DNA from: Lentzea albidocapillata
GTDB taxonomy: Bacteria > Actinomycetota > Actinomycetes > Mycobacteriales > Pseudonocardiaceae
Direction of reading: 5' to 3'
Length of the DNA stretch: 64,000 bases
Assembly: GCF_000719115.1 (NCBI RefSeq)
Contig: NZ_JOEA01000028.1
Location: forward strand, 50,858 to 114,857
Below the pieces are notes generated by a model. It was not told where the DNA came from and made no database searches. It was given only the letters and a program-made list of their open reading frames with translations. Both the position numbers and the translations under genes were made by a program. Positions 1-7,760 of this stretch are shown piece by piece (within the stretch, counting starts at the first letter, position 1; each line of letters begins with the position of its first letter).

Positions 1-438
1 TACCAGCAGGTCGTGCAGTTCCCGTCCCGCCGGGGCCAGACCATCACCAACCTGGCCGCCGGCCGCACCACCACCGCGTCGTCACACGAAACGGGCTGGA
101 ACAACCTCCCGCCGTCGAACGCGGTGGACGGCAATCCGACGTCCCGCTGGGCCAGCGACTGGAACGACAACCAATGGATTCAGGTCGACCTTGGCTCAGT
201 GCAACGAATCGGTCGCACGGTGTTGCGATGGGAATCAGCGTTCGGCAAGGGTTACCGCATCGAGATTTCCAATGACGGCACGAAGTGGCGGAACGTTTTC
301 TCCACAAGTGCTGGCGATGGCGGCGATGATGTCGTAGCGTTCACACCACAGGACGCGAGATACCTACGACTGACGGGTACCCAACGGGCCAATCAGTATG
401 GGTACTCCCTGTACGAGCTTGAGGTCTACGTCTCGTAG
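1..438 (+). CDS. C-terminal part of an F5/8 type C (discoidin/CBM32-like) carbohydrate-binding protein
   Basis: The reading frame is open from the first base and ends at 438, so only the last ~145 residues are seen. They form one F5/8 type C domain: a TTASSHE segment, then AVDGNPTSRWAS, then WIQVDLG, and the closing YLRLTGT and YSLYELEVY strands. Such domains bind glycans and in actinomycetes usually close secreted glycoside hydrolases or lyases. The catalytic part lies upstream of the window, so the enzyme cannot be named. A hairpin follows the stop at 450-485. Confidence 0.85.
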   Translation, partial: YQQVVQFPSRRGQTITNLAAGRTTTASSHETGWNNLPPSNAVDGNPTSRWASDWNDNQWIQVDLGSVQRIGRTVLRWESAFGKGYRIEISNDGTKWRNVFSTSAGDGGDDVVAFTPQDARYLRLTGTQRANQYGYSLYELEVYVS

Positions 439-449
439 ACCTTCGAGAT

Positions 450-485
450 GAGGACGCCGATCCACCCCCAGGGGTCGGCGTCCTC
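450..485. terminator. Bidirectional hairpin between convergent genes
   Basis: GAGGACGCCGA (450-460) pairs perfectly with TCGGCGTCCTC (475-485) over a 14-nt loop. It lies between the stops of two convergent genes at 438 and 494, so it can serve both. No long T tract is present, as is usual in high-GC actinomycetes. Confidence 0.7.
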
Positions 486-493
486 TACTTATT

Positions 494-1255
494 TCAGGCC
501 CTGAACAGGTAGTTCCGGATCTCGCCACCGATGGTGCCGGTCGGCACCCACTCACCGCCGTGCCACGTGCTCATCCGATATCCGCGCTCGGTGAGGAAGT
601 CGGCGACATCCTTCGCGTGGTACCCGAACCGCTCGACGTGCCGTTCCTCGATCTCGAGCAGGAACGCGGGCTTGAGCCGCTCGATGGTCTCCACAGCCCC
701 TTCGAGGACCCTGAGCTCGGCCCCCTCGACATCGGCCTTCACGAAGTCGAGCCTGGTGATCCCCTGCTCCTCGACGAAATGGTCGAGTGTGTCCGTCTTG
801 ACCAGTACGTCCAGATGCTGGTCGAACTCCTCGTTGGACCCGAGCCCGTTGGCCCCCACCGTGAGGAACGACCGCCCGGTCACCGGACTCCCGTGCCGCA
901 CCGGCACGGACATGACCTCACGCCCCTGCTTCTCCGCACCAAGCGCCACCGAGTGCCTCTTGATGTTGGCCCCTTCACGCGGCCGCAACACGTACGAAAG
1001 GGCAGGGTGCGCGAACACCAGTGGCTCAACGCTGTGCACAGTCCCTTGTGGACCGACCAGTCTCGACATGGTCACCGTGTAAAGCCCCAGCGCGGCACCG
1101 ACGTCAATGCAGACGTCCCCGGGCTTGACGACCTTGCGAAGTCCGATGAGCTCTGCCTCTGCATAGGGCGTGAGCCGGGCAAGGGCCTGCAACCCGGCGA
1201 CAACAGCGGCACTGCGAAGTTGGGTCAACACCCAAGTCAGCCTAGACGTGCCCAT
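494..1255 (-). CDS. FkbM family SAM-dependent methyltransferase
   Basis: About 253 residues from the ATG at 1255, which overlaps the end of the upstream gene by 14 bp. The SAM-binding motif I reads CIDVGAALGLYT; downstream are HSVEPL and DFVKADVEGAELRVLEGA, the latter typical of the FkbM family (acidic loop plus VEGAE). FkbM proteins O-methylate sugars, polyketides or peptides. The substrate cannot be read from the sequence. Upstream codons to 1405 are open, but they lie inside the preceding gene and look non-coding. The overlap suggests translational coupling with the unknown gene at 1242-2078. Confidence 0.8.
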   Translation of the reverse strand: MGTSRLTWVLTQLRSAAVVAGLQALARLTPYAEAELIGLRKVVKPGDVCIDVGAALGLYTVTMSRLVGPQGTVHSVEPLVFAHPALSYVLRPREGANIKRHSVALGAEKQGREVMSVPVRHGSPVTGRSFLTVGANGLGSNEEFDQHLDVLVKTDTLDHFVEEQGITRLDFVKADVEGAELRVLEGAVETIERLKPAFLLEIEERHVERFGYHAKDVADFLTERGYRMSTWHGGEWVPTGTIGGEIRNYLFRA

Positions 1256-2078
1256 TCGTATGCCGTTCGCCCGCAGGCAATCCGACCTGGTCGGCGAACT
1301 CGGCGGCCACCCGCGCCCCGCCATAGACACTGAGCGCCTTGACCAGGTGCAGTCGCAGGTCCTGCCGATGAGCGTCCCCAAGCTCAGGCATGGCCCGCTC
1401 CACACTGCTCACCAACGACTCGGCCCAGTTGGTAGCCGGCTCCCGCTGCGCGAGCTTCACGAGCTCGGCGAGGTGATCAGCCAGCTTGACCGCCTCCGCG
1501 ACCTGATACCCGTTGCGCTGCAACCACCAGATCGTCGCCGTACCGACGTCCGTCAACACCTCGTCTCGCAGGTACCGGATCTCAGCGCGCTCGACATCCC
1601 GTTCGGCCAGCTTGAACGTGGAGTTCCGCAACAGCTCGACGTGCTTCCGAGCCATCTCCAGGTCCTCGTCACCGACCGTGATCTTCACCTGCTCGGCCCG
1701 AGCCCAGACATGCGTCCCAGGCACCTGCCGTTCGGTGGCGAGCTCATCCCCCAACTGCACCTGCAGAGCAGCGTGATGCACCAGCATCGCCTTGGAACTG
1801 ATCTCCTTGGCCCGCTGCAGAACATGATGGATCGCCGCACTGCGCGGCGAGTTGTGCCGCAACCCCGTAGCCAGATCAAGCCGCCACACCACGGTGAACT
1901 TGAAGTGGAAGTCCAGCCCGTACACCGCACTCGCCAACGGCGTCTCGAACTCCTGCTGATGACTGCTGGCCGGCGGCACGAAGGTGATGTCGTCAGCACG
2001 CTTGGGCACCCTCCTGCGCCACCAGGCCTTGAGGGAACCAAGCGGGCCAGGACGGAAGTCGGGCCAGGGTCTGCTCAC
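1242..2078 (-). CDS. Unrecognised 278-residue protein, coupled to the FkbM methyltransferase
   Basis: GTG start at 2078 with a good GGGAGG site just upstream. The product is soluble, with a basic N-terminus (KAWWRRRVPKR), a central alpha/beta stretch (YGLDFHFKFTVVWRLDL, VKITVGDEDLEMARKHVELLRN) and a helical C-terminus. The order of a beta-rich segment followed by a long charged helix vaguely recalls SPFH/band-7 folds, but no signature motif is present and I do not assign a family. It overlaps the methyltransferase by 14 bp and is probably the first gene of a two-gene operon. Confidence 0.55.
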   Translation of the reverse strand: MSRPWPDFRPGPLGSLKAWWRRRVPKRADDITFVPPASSHQQEFETPLASAVYGLDFHFKFTVVWRLDLATGLRHNSPRSAAIHHVLQRAKEISSKAMLVHHAALQVQLGDELATERQVPGTHVWARAEQVKITVGDEDLEMARKHVELLRNSTFKLAERDVERAEIRYLRDEVLTDVGTATIWWLQRNGYQVAEAVKLADHLAELVKLAQREPATNWAESLVSSVERAMPELGDAHRQDLRLHLVKALSVYGGARVAAEFADQVGLPAGERHTNGHV

Positions 2079-2251
2079 GCACCCTCCCTACCTGACGTTT
2101 GTGCCCGGTAGAAGGTGGCCTGCCTCACTTCCCTCCAACGGCCGCAGCCTACTCCGCGCGGCCCTCACGGTGCGTGAGCGACCTGCTGGTCCGCGGTAGC
2201 CGGGGGCGCTGGTCAACTCGGTGGCGCCACCCCGCTAGACTGCTCTCGCCA

Positions 2252-2324
2252 GCCCTAGTAGCTCAGGGGATAGAGCATCGGTTTCCTAAACCGTGTGTCG
2301 CAGGTTCGAATCCTGCCTGGGGCA
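2252..2324 (+). tRNA. tRNA-Arg (anticodon CCT)
   Basis: A complete cloverleaf of 73 nt. The acceptor stem GCCCTAG pairs with CTGGGGC (one G-T pair). The D arm contains AGCTCAGGGGATAGAGC, the anticodon loop TTCCTAA has CCT in the centre, the T arm is GCAGG-TTCGAAT-CCTGC, and the encoded CCA is at 2325-2327. The base pair at the top of the anticodon stem is a T-T mismatch. A TAGACT box at 2236-2241 is a plausible -10. The 3' part from 2283 is the attachment site of the adjoining element. Confidence 0.95.
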
Positions 2325-2344
2325 CCACCTTTCGCCGGGTGAAA
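2283..2344 (+). repeat. attL: 62-bp attachment-site repeat in the tRNA-Arg 3' half
   Basis: Positions 2283-2344 are identical to 16683-16744, a spacing of exactly 14,400 bp. The repeat begins in the anticodon loop of tRNA-Arg, runs through the T arm and CCA, and continues 17 bp past it. Sequence identity ends sharply on both sides (GT versus CA before, C versus T after). This is the expected product of site-specific integration into a tRNA gene, leaving the tRNA functional at the left end. Confidence 0.95.
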
Positions 2345-2384
2345 CTAAGGCCTCTGACCTGTGTATATCGGTCAGAGGCCTTAG
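2345..2384 (+). terminator. Element-borne terminator for tRNA-Arg
   Basis: CTAAGGCCTCTGACC (2345-2359) and its perfect complement (2370-2384) form a 15-bp stem with a 10-nt loop, followed by TCTTTA. It starts exactly where the attachment repeat ends, so it belongs to the inserted element. The chromosomal terminator of the tRNA has been displaced to 16744-16782. Confidence 0.85.
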
Positions 2385-2463
2385 TCTTTAGTCAGGACTG
2401 AAGTCGATCTTTGCTGCCGTTCGTGGTGCTGTCTGTGGAGCGAGTTCGGCGTACGTTCGCCCC

Positions 2464-4032
2464 ATGGGCACCTCGAAGCAGCCGAAGGGGCGCGATCGCG
2501 GGGGCATCGAACCGCTCCCCAGCGGCGCGCTGAGGGTCAGCGTCTACGCGGGTGTTGACCCGCTGACGAACCGCCGAAACTACTTGCGCGAGACCATTCC
2601 GGCAGGTCCAACAGCCGAGAAGGAAGCAGAGAAGGTAAAAACTCGCTTCCTCAACATGGTGGACGAGCAACGCAATCCGCGTACCAAAGCGACAGTGAAC
2701 AAGCTGATGGACCGATATCTGGAGTTGCTCGACGTCGACACGAACACGCGGAAAGGCTACGAGGGCTACATCCGCAATCATGTTCGCCCCCTGCTCGGCA
2801 ACCTTCAAGTGGCCAAGCTCGACGGCGAGACACTCGATTCCTTCTATACGATCCTGCGTAGGTGCCGGAAGCATTGCGACGGCAAGCCCTTCGTTGAACA
2901 CAAGACCGCCGACAAGCACGAGTGTGACGTCAAGCGCAGGCAGCACACGTGCAAGCCGCTGGCAACCTCTTCCATTCGCCAGGTCCATTGGTGTTTGAGC
3001 GGTGCTCTGAATCGCGCGAAGCGCTGGCGCTGGATCACTGTCAATCCGCTTGATCAGGCCGAGAAGCAGAAGGCAGTCAAGCCGAACCCAAAGCCACCGA
3101 CTTCGAGCCAAGCAGCGGCGATCATCAACGAGGCATTCAAGATCAGCCTCGCTTGGGGAACGTTCGTATGGATGGCGTTCGTCACTGGCGCGCGACGCGG
3201 GGAACAGTGCGCGTTCAGGTTGGACCTGTTGGACCTTGCAGCAGCAGTGCTGCCCATCGCTTCGAGCATCGCCCAGGACGGATCGAAGACCTGGGAGAAA
3301 GACACCAAGACTCACCAACAGCGACGAAACGCACTCGACGCCGTCACGGTCATGCTGTTGCAGGTCTACCTACTGGACTGCGAGGAGAAAGCGAAGGAAT
3401 TTGGCGTCAAGATCAAGAAGGACGGTCGTCTCTTCTCACCAGACCTCGACCACTCGACATGGTTCAAGCCGGACACTGTCTCACAGCGGTTCACGCGCAT
3501 GTGCAAGCGACTGGGCCTCGACGTAACAATCCAGAACATCCGGCACTACACCGCAACAGAGTTGATCGCCGGAGGTGCTGACGTCCGTACCGTGGCGGGC
3601 CGACTCGGACACGGTGGCGGCGGTTCTACGACGTTGCGCGTCTACTCGGCATGGGTATCCGAAGCCGACCAGCGCGCAGCAGGAACGCTCATGAGCCGCA
3701 TGCCAGAACTCCCAATCAAAATCGATGAGACTGGCACCTTCACAACGAAGCTCGAACCCACTGTGGACCACCCCTACCAGAAGATTGCTGCCGACCTGCG
3801 AGGAGCAATCGCCTGCGGCGCTCTCAAGCCCGGAGACCTCGTTCCTACGGTCATCGAGTTGAAGGCACGCTATGGCGCGTCAGCGGGAACAGCCAACCGC
3901 GCCATCGCCGAACTCAAGGCGGCTGGACTCGTGAACGCCAGTCGCGGCAAACGTGCGGTTGTGCTCGCGCCAGGAGAGGAACCCGACGTAGCCGACGTCG
4001 TGAGCATCAAGCGCAAGCGAAAGGCCGAGTGA
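2464..4032 (+). CDS. int: Tyrosine integrase with C-terminal GntR-like winged-helix domain
   Basis: 522 residues from the ATG at 2464, 120 bp inside attL. Residues ~70-200 are the core-binding domain with a Cys/His-rich insertion (~133-163: CRKHC, HEC, HTC). The catalytic domain is at ~205-410: TGARRGE with catalytic Arg ~244, QNIRH at ~357-361, LGH at ~382 and a candidate nucleophile Tyr ~394 in VYSAW. The first position of the usual HxxR box is Gln. Residues ~434-505 (HPYQKIAADLRGAI, LKPGDLVPT, ARYGASAGTANRAIAELKAAGLV) form a GntR-type winged helix, absent from ordinary AICE integrases such as pSAM2 Int. It should catalyse integration and excision at tRNA-Arg; the extra domain may bind arm sites or regulate. 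Confidence 0.92.
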   Translation: MGTSKQPKGRDRGGIEPLPSGALRVSVYAGVDPLTNRRNYLRETIPAGPTAEKEAEKVKTRFLNMVDEQRNPRTKATVNKLMDRYLELLDVDTNTRKGYEGYIRNHVRPLLGNLQVAKLDGETLDSFYTILRRCRKHCDGKPFVEHKTADKHECDVKRRQHTCKPLATSSIRQVHWCLSGALNRAKRWRWITVNPLDQAEKQKAVKPNPKPPTSSQAAAIINEAFKISLAWGTFVWMAFVTGARRGEQCAFRLDLLDLAAAVLPIASSIAQDGSKTWEKDTKTHQQRRNALDAVTVMLLQVYLLDCEEKAKEFGVKIKKDGRLFSPDLDHSTWFKPDTVSQRFTRMCKRLGLDVTIQNIRHYTATELIAGGADVRTVAGRLGHGGGGSTTLRVYSAWVSEADQRAAGTLMSRMPELPIKIDETGTFTTKLEPTVDHPYQKIAADLRGAIACGALKPGDLVPTVIELKARYGASAGTANRAIAELKAAGLVNASRGKRAVVLAPGEEPDVADVVSIKRKRKAE

Positions 4033-4033
4033 C

Positions 4034-5191
4034 CTAGCTTGCGAGCGCGGTAAGCCGTTTCTGCTGCCGCTGTGAGCCAACCTGGGCCGCCAGCAGCCGC
4101 GCACGTTCAACGTGTGCGGCTGCTTCGTCTATCGCACCGTTTGCGGTGAGCACCTGTGCGAGATCCACTCGAAGCATCGTCTCTGCACGTGCAAAAGTCG
4201 GATCCAGGTTCCGCAGGACGTCCAAGAGCACGCCAATTGCCTCCTGGTCACCAAGGCGAGCAAGCGCATTGCCGCGCCAGCGAGCAAGGTGCGTCGAATC
4301 GAACACGAGGTAGGGCGTCTCCGAACCATCGACACGTGCCGGCATCGACCGCAAAGCGTCATCGAAGGCGATCAGGCATTGCGCACGCTCGCCGCTCGCC
4401 GCACACGCTTCGCCGTAACCCGCGGACAGCCATGAATAGAGCAGGCGCGGCACCCGACCACGCGCAAGTTCGAGCGCGTGCCGTGTCAGGTCCACAGCGG
4501 CATCCGCTTCACCGATGTCGAGCAGAACCACGGCTTGTCCGGCACACGCGTACGCCTCTAGCTCGACCGACCGAGCCTCCCGTGCGGCAGCCTTCGCGGT
4601 GTCGTAGTGGTTCCATGAATCGTTGACCAATCCCTGGTCGAGCGACTGCCACCCGGCGAGCGCAGCCGCGTCTACCAAGAGTGCGGCCAACGCTGCCCGA
4701 ATCGGTTGATCGAGCACGTCTCGAAGTACGCGCTCCATGTGATCAATCTGCGCACACAACTCGCTGCGCAACGAAGACGCACCCAGCTTCCGGTCTATGA
4801 CCCGAGTGATATCGAGCTTCTGCCGCATCAACCCGACGGTGTCCAGATCGAGGGCACGACCGACCGCGAACCTCGCGCGTAGGGCGAGTTCATCTTCCGT
4901 GGCAGTGGGAGCGCTCTGTTCGACCGACTCCAGTAGACGTTCGATCGGCACGCCCAACATCTCTTCGAGAAGGCGTCCGGTCGCGGCCGTAACGGGTCCG
5001 AGGTCACGGCCGTCATCCCGTTTGCCGGACGCCAAGCGGCGCACGTGTCGAGGGCTGATCGTGCCTTTCAGCCCGTGGTCGCGCGCGAACACCTCGGCAG
5101 CCTCGCTGAACTCTTCGGCGGTCTGTCTGCGCTGCCGCAGCAGCTCGCCGAACAGCGTCTGCGTCCGTTCCTGCCCGCGTGCCGAGCCCAT
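4034..5191 (-). CDS. XRE/TPR-type regulator (paralogue of the protein at 12367)
   Basis: 385 residues. The N-terminal ~75 residues contain a helix-turn-helix-like stretch (ISPRHVRRLASGKRDD). Residues ~140-385 are TPR-like helical pairs (AGWQSLDQG, AGQAVVLLDIGEADAAVDL, ARWRGNALARLGDQEAI) ending in SQRQQKRL. The same helical region occurs in the protein at 12367-13542, so the two are paralogues. Convergent with int (1-bp gap between stop codons), divergent from the gene at 5340. Such proteins often act as peptide- or protein-sensing regulators; the ligand is unknown. Confidence 0.75.
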   Translation of the reverse strand: MGSARGQERTQTLFGELLRQRRQTAEEFSEAAEVFARDHGLKGTISPRHVRRLASGKRDDGRDLGPVTAATGRLLEEMLGVPIERLLESVEQSAPTATEDELALRARFAVGRALDLDTVGLMRQKLDITRVIDRKLGASSLRSELCAQIDHMERVLRDVLDQPIRAALAALLVDAAALAGWQSLDQGLVNDSWNHYDTAKAAAREARSVELEAYACAGQAVVLLDIGEADAAVDLTRHALELARGRVPRLLYSWLSAGYGEACAASGERAQCLIAFDDALRSMPARVDGSETPYLVFDSTHLARWRGNALARLGDQEAIGVLLDVLRNLDPTFARAETMLRVDLAQVLTANGAIDEAAAHVERARLLAAQVGSQRQQKRLTALAS

Positions 5192-5339
5192 CGGTCGACC
5201 TCTCGTGCGCCAATGTCAGCGTTGCTTAGTCCAGGTCCAATCATGGCACCTCGGGTCAATACCAGGTCATTTACACCTCTCGCGGCCGAGTGAACGCTGA
5301 TGTCTGCGGTTCTGAGGTAACGATCTGAGGTGATGAGCA

Positions 5340-5642
5340 GTGAAGTCGAGCGAAGACTGGTGGGCCAAGGCCGCCCTGGCAGAAACGCTGATGCAGGCTC
5401 ACGAGGCACTGAGCCGCGCACGTCCGAAGCCGGGCACACGAGACCCGCGCGTGTGGCGTGACTACCACCTGCGCAGCGCGGCCATCTACACCGAAGTCGC
5501 TCAGATCGACCGGGGCCACTTCCACGAAGCGACGGCGTGGGCCACGTGCGAGCGCCAGCGCGGCGAAGAGTTCGACCGGCAGATCAAGTCCAAGAAGGCG
5601 GACAACGCAGCCGCTTCATCCTCAGTGGACAAGGCGAGCTGA
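5340..5642 (+). CDS. Small conserved element protein (AMED_5909-like?)
   Basis: 100 residues from a GTG at 5340 with GAGGTG 7 nt upstream. The sequence DWWAKAALAETLMQAHEAL followed by GTRDPRVWRDYHLRSAAIYTEVA and RGHFHEATAWA is helical and rich in Trp, His and Glu. It resembles what I remember of the AMED_5909 family of Pseudonocardiaceae; this is memory, not a search. It sits 4 bp before the XRE regulator at 5647, so the two are probably cotranscribed. Function unknown. Confidence 0.6.
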   Translation: MKSSEDWWAKAALAETLMQAHEALSRARPKPGTRDPRVWRDYHLRSAAIYTEVAQIDRGHFHEATAWATCERQRGEEFDRQIKSKKADNAAASSSVDKAS

Positions 5643-5646
5643 CGAC

Positions 5647-6534
5647 ATGGCGCAGAAACTCACCGCAGGCAGAGCAAGCCTGGAAGTGCGCGCGTTGAGC
5701 AGGACCGTGCTGGGGTGGCGCCACATCCGAGGCTGGTCCCTCGCGGAGTTGGGCGAACTGGTCGGCTTCTCGGCGGCGACGCTCTCCCAGATCACCAGGG
5801 CCGTAGTACGACCGTCTCCCAGCGATGTCCTGAAGATCGGCGCTGCGTGCCGGGTGCCCGACGACGAGATCGAACTTTGTGTTCGGGTGGCACAACGCGC
5901 GAACGACCCTCAGATGTGGGACCGGATCAACGGTGGCACGTGGGCGCGTCTGGTGTGGACACCGTGGGACGTCATGGCGGAAGCCAACGAACTCCTGATC
6001 GTGGCAACCGACGTGCTGCCTGAACTGTTCCGCACCAATGCCTACCACGAGGTGCTGTGCAAGTCCGGCGCAGCAACCAGCGGCCTTGATCTCGATGTCC
6101 AACAGGACGTTCTAGCCCGTCTGGACATGGATGCCAAGGAAGCAGCACGACCAGGTAGCCACGGACCACTACGCGTGCGACTTCTTGTGACCGAGGCTGT
6201 TCTCACGAGCAGCATTGGTGGAGCCCGAATCATGACCGAGCAGCTTGGGCACCTCGAAGACCTAGCCGGACGAACGGGGTTCGACCTTGGCGTAGTGGAC
6301 AGCGACGCAGGGCCGTACTTCGGCATGCACCAGTCGTTCGCCGTCATGCGGTTCCGGGCACCACGGTTCGACGACGTCGTCCTCACCCGCACCCTGCACG
6401 GCGGCGACATCTGGCTTGAGTCTGCTGCTGAATGTGCCCCCTACGAACGCGCTCTTCTCGTGCTCAACGACGTCGTCAGGTCACGGGAAGACTCTTCTCA
6501 CTGGCTCAGTCGAGCGTCGCTAGCCCTGCAATAA
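5647..6534 (+). CDS. XRE-family regulator with DUF5753-like effector domain
   Basis: 295 residues. The start is the ATG at 5647, just after the preceding gene; longer upstream frames overlap that gene. Residues ~15-70 form the helix-turn-helix (RGWSLAELGELVGFSAATLSQITR). The rest resembles the DUF5753 module common in actinomycete XRE regulators: TPWDVMAEANELLIVATDVLPELFRT, then LLVTEAVLTSSIGG, then a dyad-like PYFGMHQSFAVMRF. Followed 74 bp later by a second XRE/DUF5753 gene, suggesting a regulatory pair that controls element functions. The ligand is unknown. Confidence 0.75.
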   Translation: MAQKLTAGRASLEVRALSRTVLGWRHIRGWSLAELGELVGFSAATLSQITRAVVRPSPSDVLKIGAACRVPDDEIELCVRVAQRANDPQMWDRINGGTWARLVWTPWDVMAEANELLIVATDVLPELFRTNAYHEVLCKSGAATSGLDLDVQQDVLARLDMDAKEAARPGSHGPLRVRLLVTEAVLTSSIGGARIMTEQLGHLEDLAGRTGFDLGVVDSDAGPYFGMHQSFAVMRFRAPRFDDVVLTRTLHGGDIWLESAAECAPYERALLVLNDVVRSREDSSHWLSRASLALQ

Positions 6535-6608
6535 CCGTTGCCCGACAACAACTCTGCACGGCTTCAGCGTCGACAGCGCACGGACACTGCCCAGGCGGGA
6601 ACCCAGAC

Positions 6609-7514
6609 ATGCCAAAGAGAGTCTCTACTGCACGTGGTCGCGAGTTCGGGGAAGGAGTTCGAGCAGCCGTCGAAGGCGCCGGACTCACCTCACGTGAGAT
6701 CGCTGAAATCGTGGGCTGTCACGAGTCCAAGGTCTCAGACGTCTTGAACGGCAAGGGTGGTGTCACTCAGGTCGAGGTCGCTCTACTGCTGGGCATCTGT
6801 CACACCAAGGCTCCAGAAGTGGCGCACCTGATGGACCTGTTTCCCATGCGACATCACGGCGGTGGCTGGTGGCAGGAGCACGGCACTTGCCCGCCCATCA
6901 AGCTGCGCACGGCTTTCGAGAACCTGAAGGTGGCCAAGACGCTCGTCAGCTGGCACGCGAACATGGTGCCGTTCTTCCTTCAGACAGCCGACTACATCCG
7001 CGAGGTACTCCGAGCGTCTGCCACGACCCCCGCCGAAGAACTCGAAGAACGCGCGAAGGCGCACCTCGCGATGCAACAGGCGCTGCCACGCAACGCGAAG
7101 CGCCTGTTCTTCGTCCACGAGTCAGCGTTGCGCCTGCAAGTCGGTGGACCCGAGGTACACGCGTGGCAGATGCAGCATCTCGCCGTCACGGCGAACCAGT
7201 CGAACACCACGATCAGGATCGTCCCCACAGCACGCGGTGCACACGCTGGCATGGCTGGGCCGTTCACGCTGTTGACCTTCGAGAAGTACGAACCGCTGGT
7301 GTGGGTGGACACGGAGAACTCCAGCCTGTTCGCCGAAGCCACAGACGCGGTCAAGGGCTACAACACAGTCGTTGAGGCGCTCGCAAACACGAGCCTGAGC
7401 GAGGACGAATCCAAAGAGCTGATCGCCGAGTTCTCCGAGAACGCATGGACTCTTGCGGACGAAAGCGCAGGGTTGCAGACACCTTCGGCAGGACCGGTCC
7501 CACCCGTGCCTTAG
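6609..7514 (+). CDS. XRE-family regulator with DUF5753 domain
   Basis: 301 residues from the ATG at 6609. Residues ~10-65 are the helix-turn-helix (LTSREIAEIVGCHESKVSDVLNGKGGV). From ~95 the DUF5753 features are clear: LKVAKTLVSWHANMVPFFLQTADYIREVL, FFVHESALRLQVG, MQHLAVTANQSNTTIRIVP and GPFTLLTFE. It is a clearer family member than its upstream neighbour. A strong hairpin at 7585-7628 lies 70 bp after the stop. In chromosomes such genes usually pair with a DUF397 gene, which is missing here. Confidence 0.85.
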   Translation: MPKRVSTARGREFGEGVRAAVEGAGLTSREIAEIVGCHESKVSDVLNGKGGVTQVEVALLLGICHTKAPEVAHLMDLFPMRHHGGGWWQEHGTCPPIKLRTAFENLKVAKTLVSWHANMVPFFLQTADYIREVLRASATTPAEELEERAKAHLAMQQALPRNAKRLFFVHESALRLQVGGPEVHAWQMQHLAVTANQSNTTIRIVPTARGAHAGMAGPFTLLTFEKYEPLVWVDTENSSLFAEATDAVKGYNTVVEALANTSLSEDESKELIAEFSENAWTLADESAGLQTPSAGPVPPVP

Positions 7515-7584
7515 ACGGCACGCCCTCAAGCTGCCAGCCTTGGCGCCCTCCGTCACACGCCCCCGCCCAGGCTGGCATCCGAAA

Positions 7585-7628
7585 GCCGTCGCGGTACCCG
7601 ATTTCACGTCATCGGGTACCGCGACGGC
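7585..7628. terminator. 18-bp perfect hairpin between the regulator operon and traB
   Basis: GCCGTCGCGGTACCCGAT (7585-7602) pairs without mismatch with 7611-7628 over the 8-nt loop TTCACGTC. It lies between the convergent genes ending at 7514 and 7760, so bidirectional termination is the simplest reading. It directly precedes the repeat cluster at 7631-7760 and could instead be part of that transfer locus. Confidence 0.65.
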
Positions 7629-7630
7629 CG

Positions 7631-7760
7631 CATGTGACGGGTGGACCCGTCACATGTCACACCCGTCACGGCGGATCGTTCGCGCAGGTAGAGCGCCGTT
7701 TCGGACCCGTCACAGAGCTTGTGACGGCGTGACGGGTTCGTGGGACGGGCTGTGACGGGT
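7631..7760. repeat. clt: Six-copy GTGACGGGT cluster, candidate clt transfer locus
   Basis: The 9-mer GTGACGGGT occurs exactly six times in 127 bp: plus strand at 7634, 7729 and 7752; minus strand (ACCCGTCAC) at 7645, 7661 and 7705. A degenerate GTGACGGC lies at 7721. The first pair forms a 12-bp inverted repeat (7631-7642 with 7645-7656). The last copy overlaps the traB stop codon. In Streptomyces plasmids such as pSVH1, TraB recognises 8-bp repeats in clt, located at the 3' end of traB. The position and repeat structure here match that model; the motif itself differs. Confidence 0.7.
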
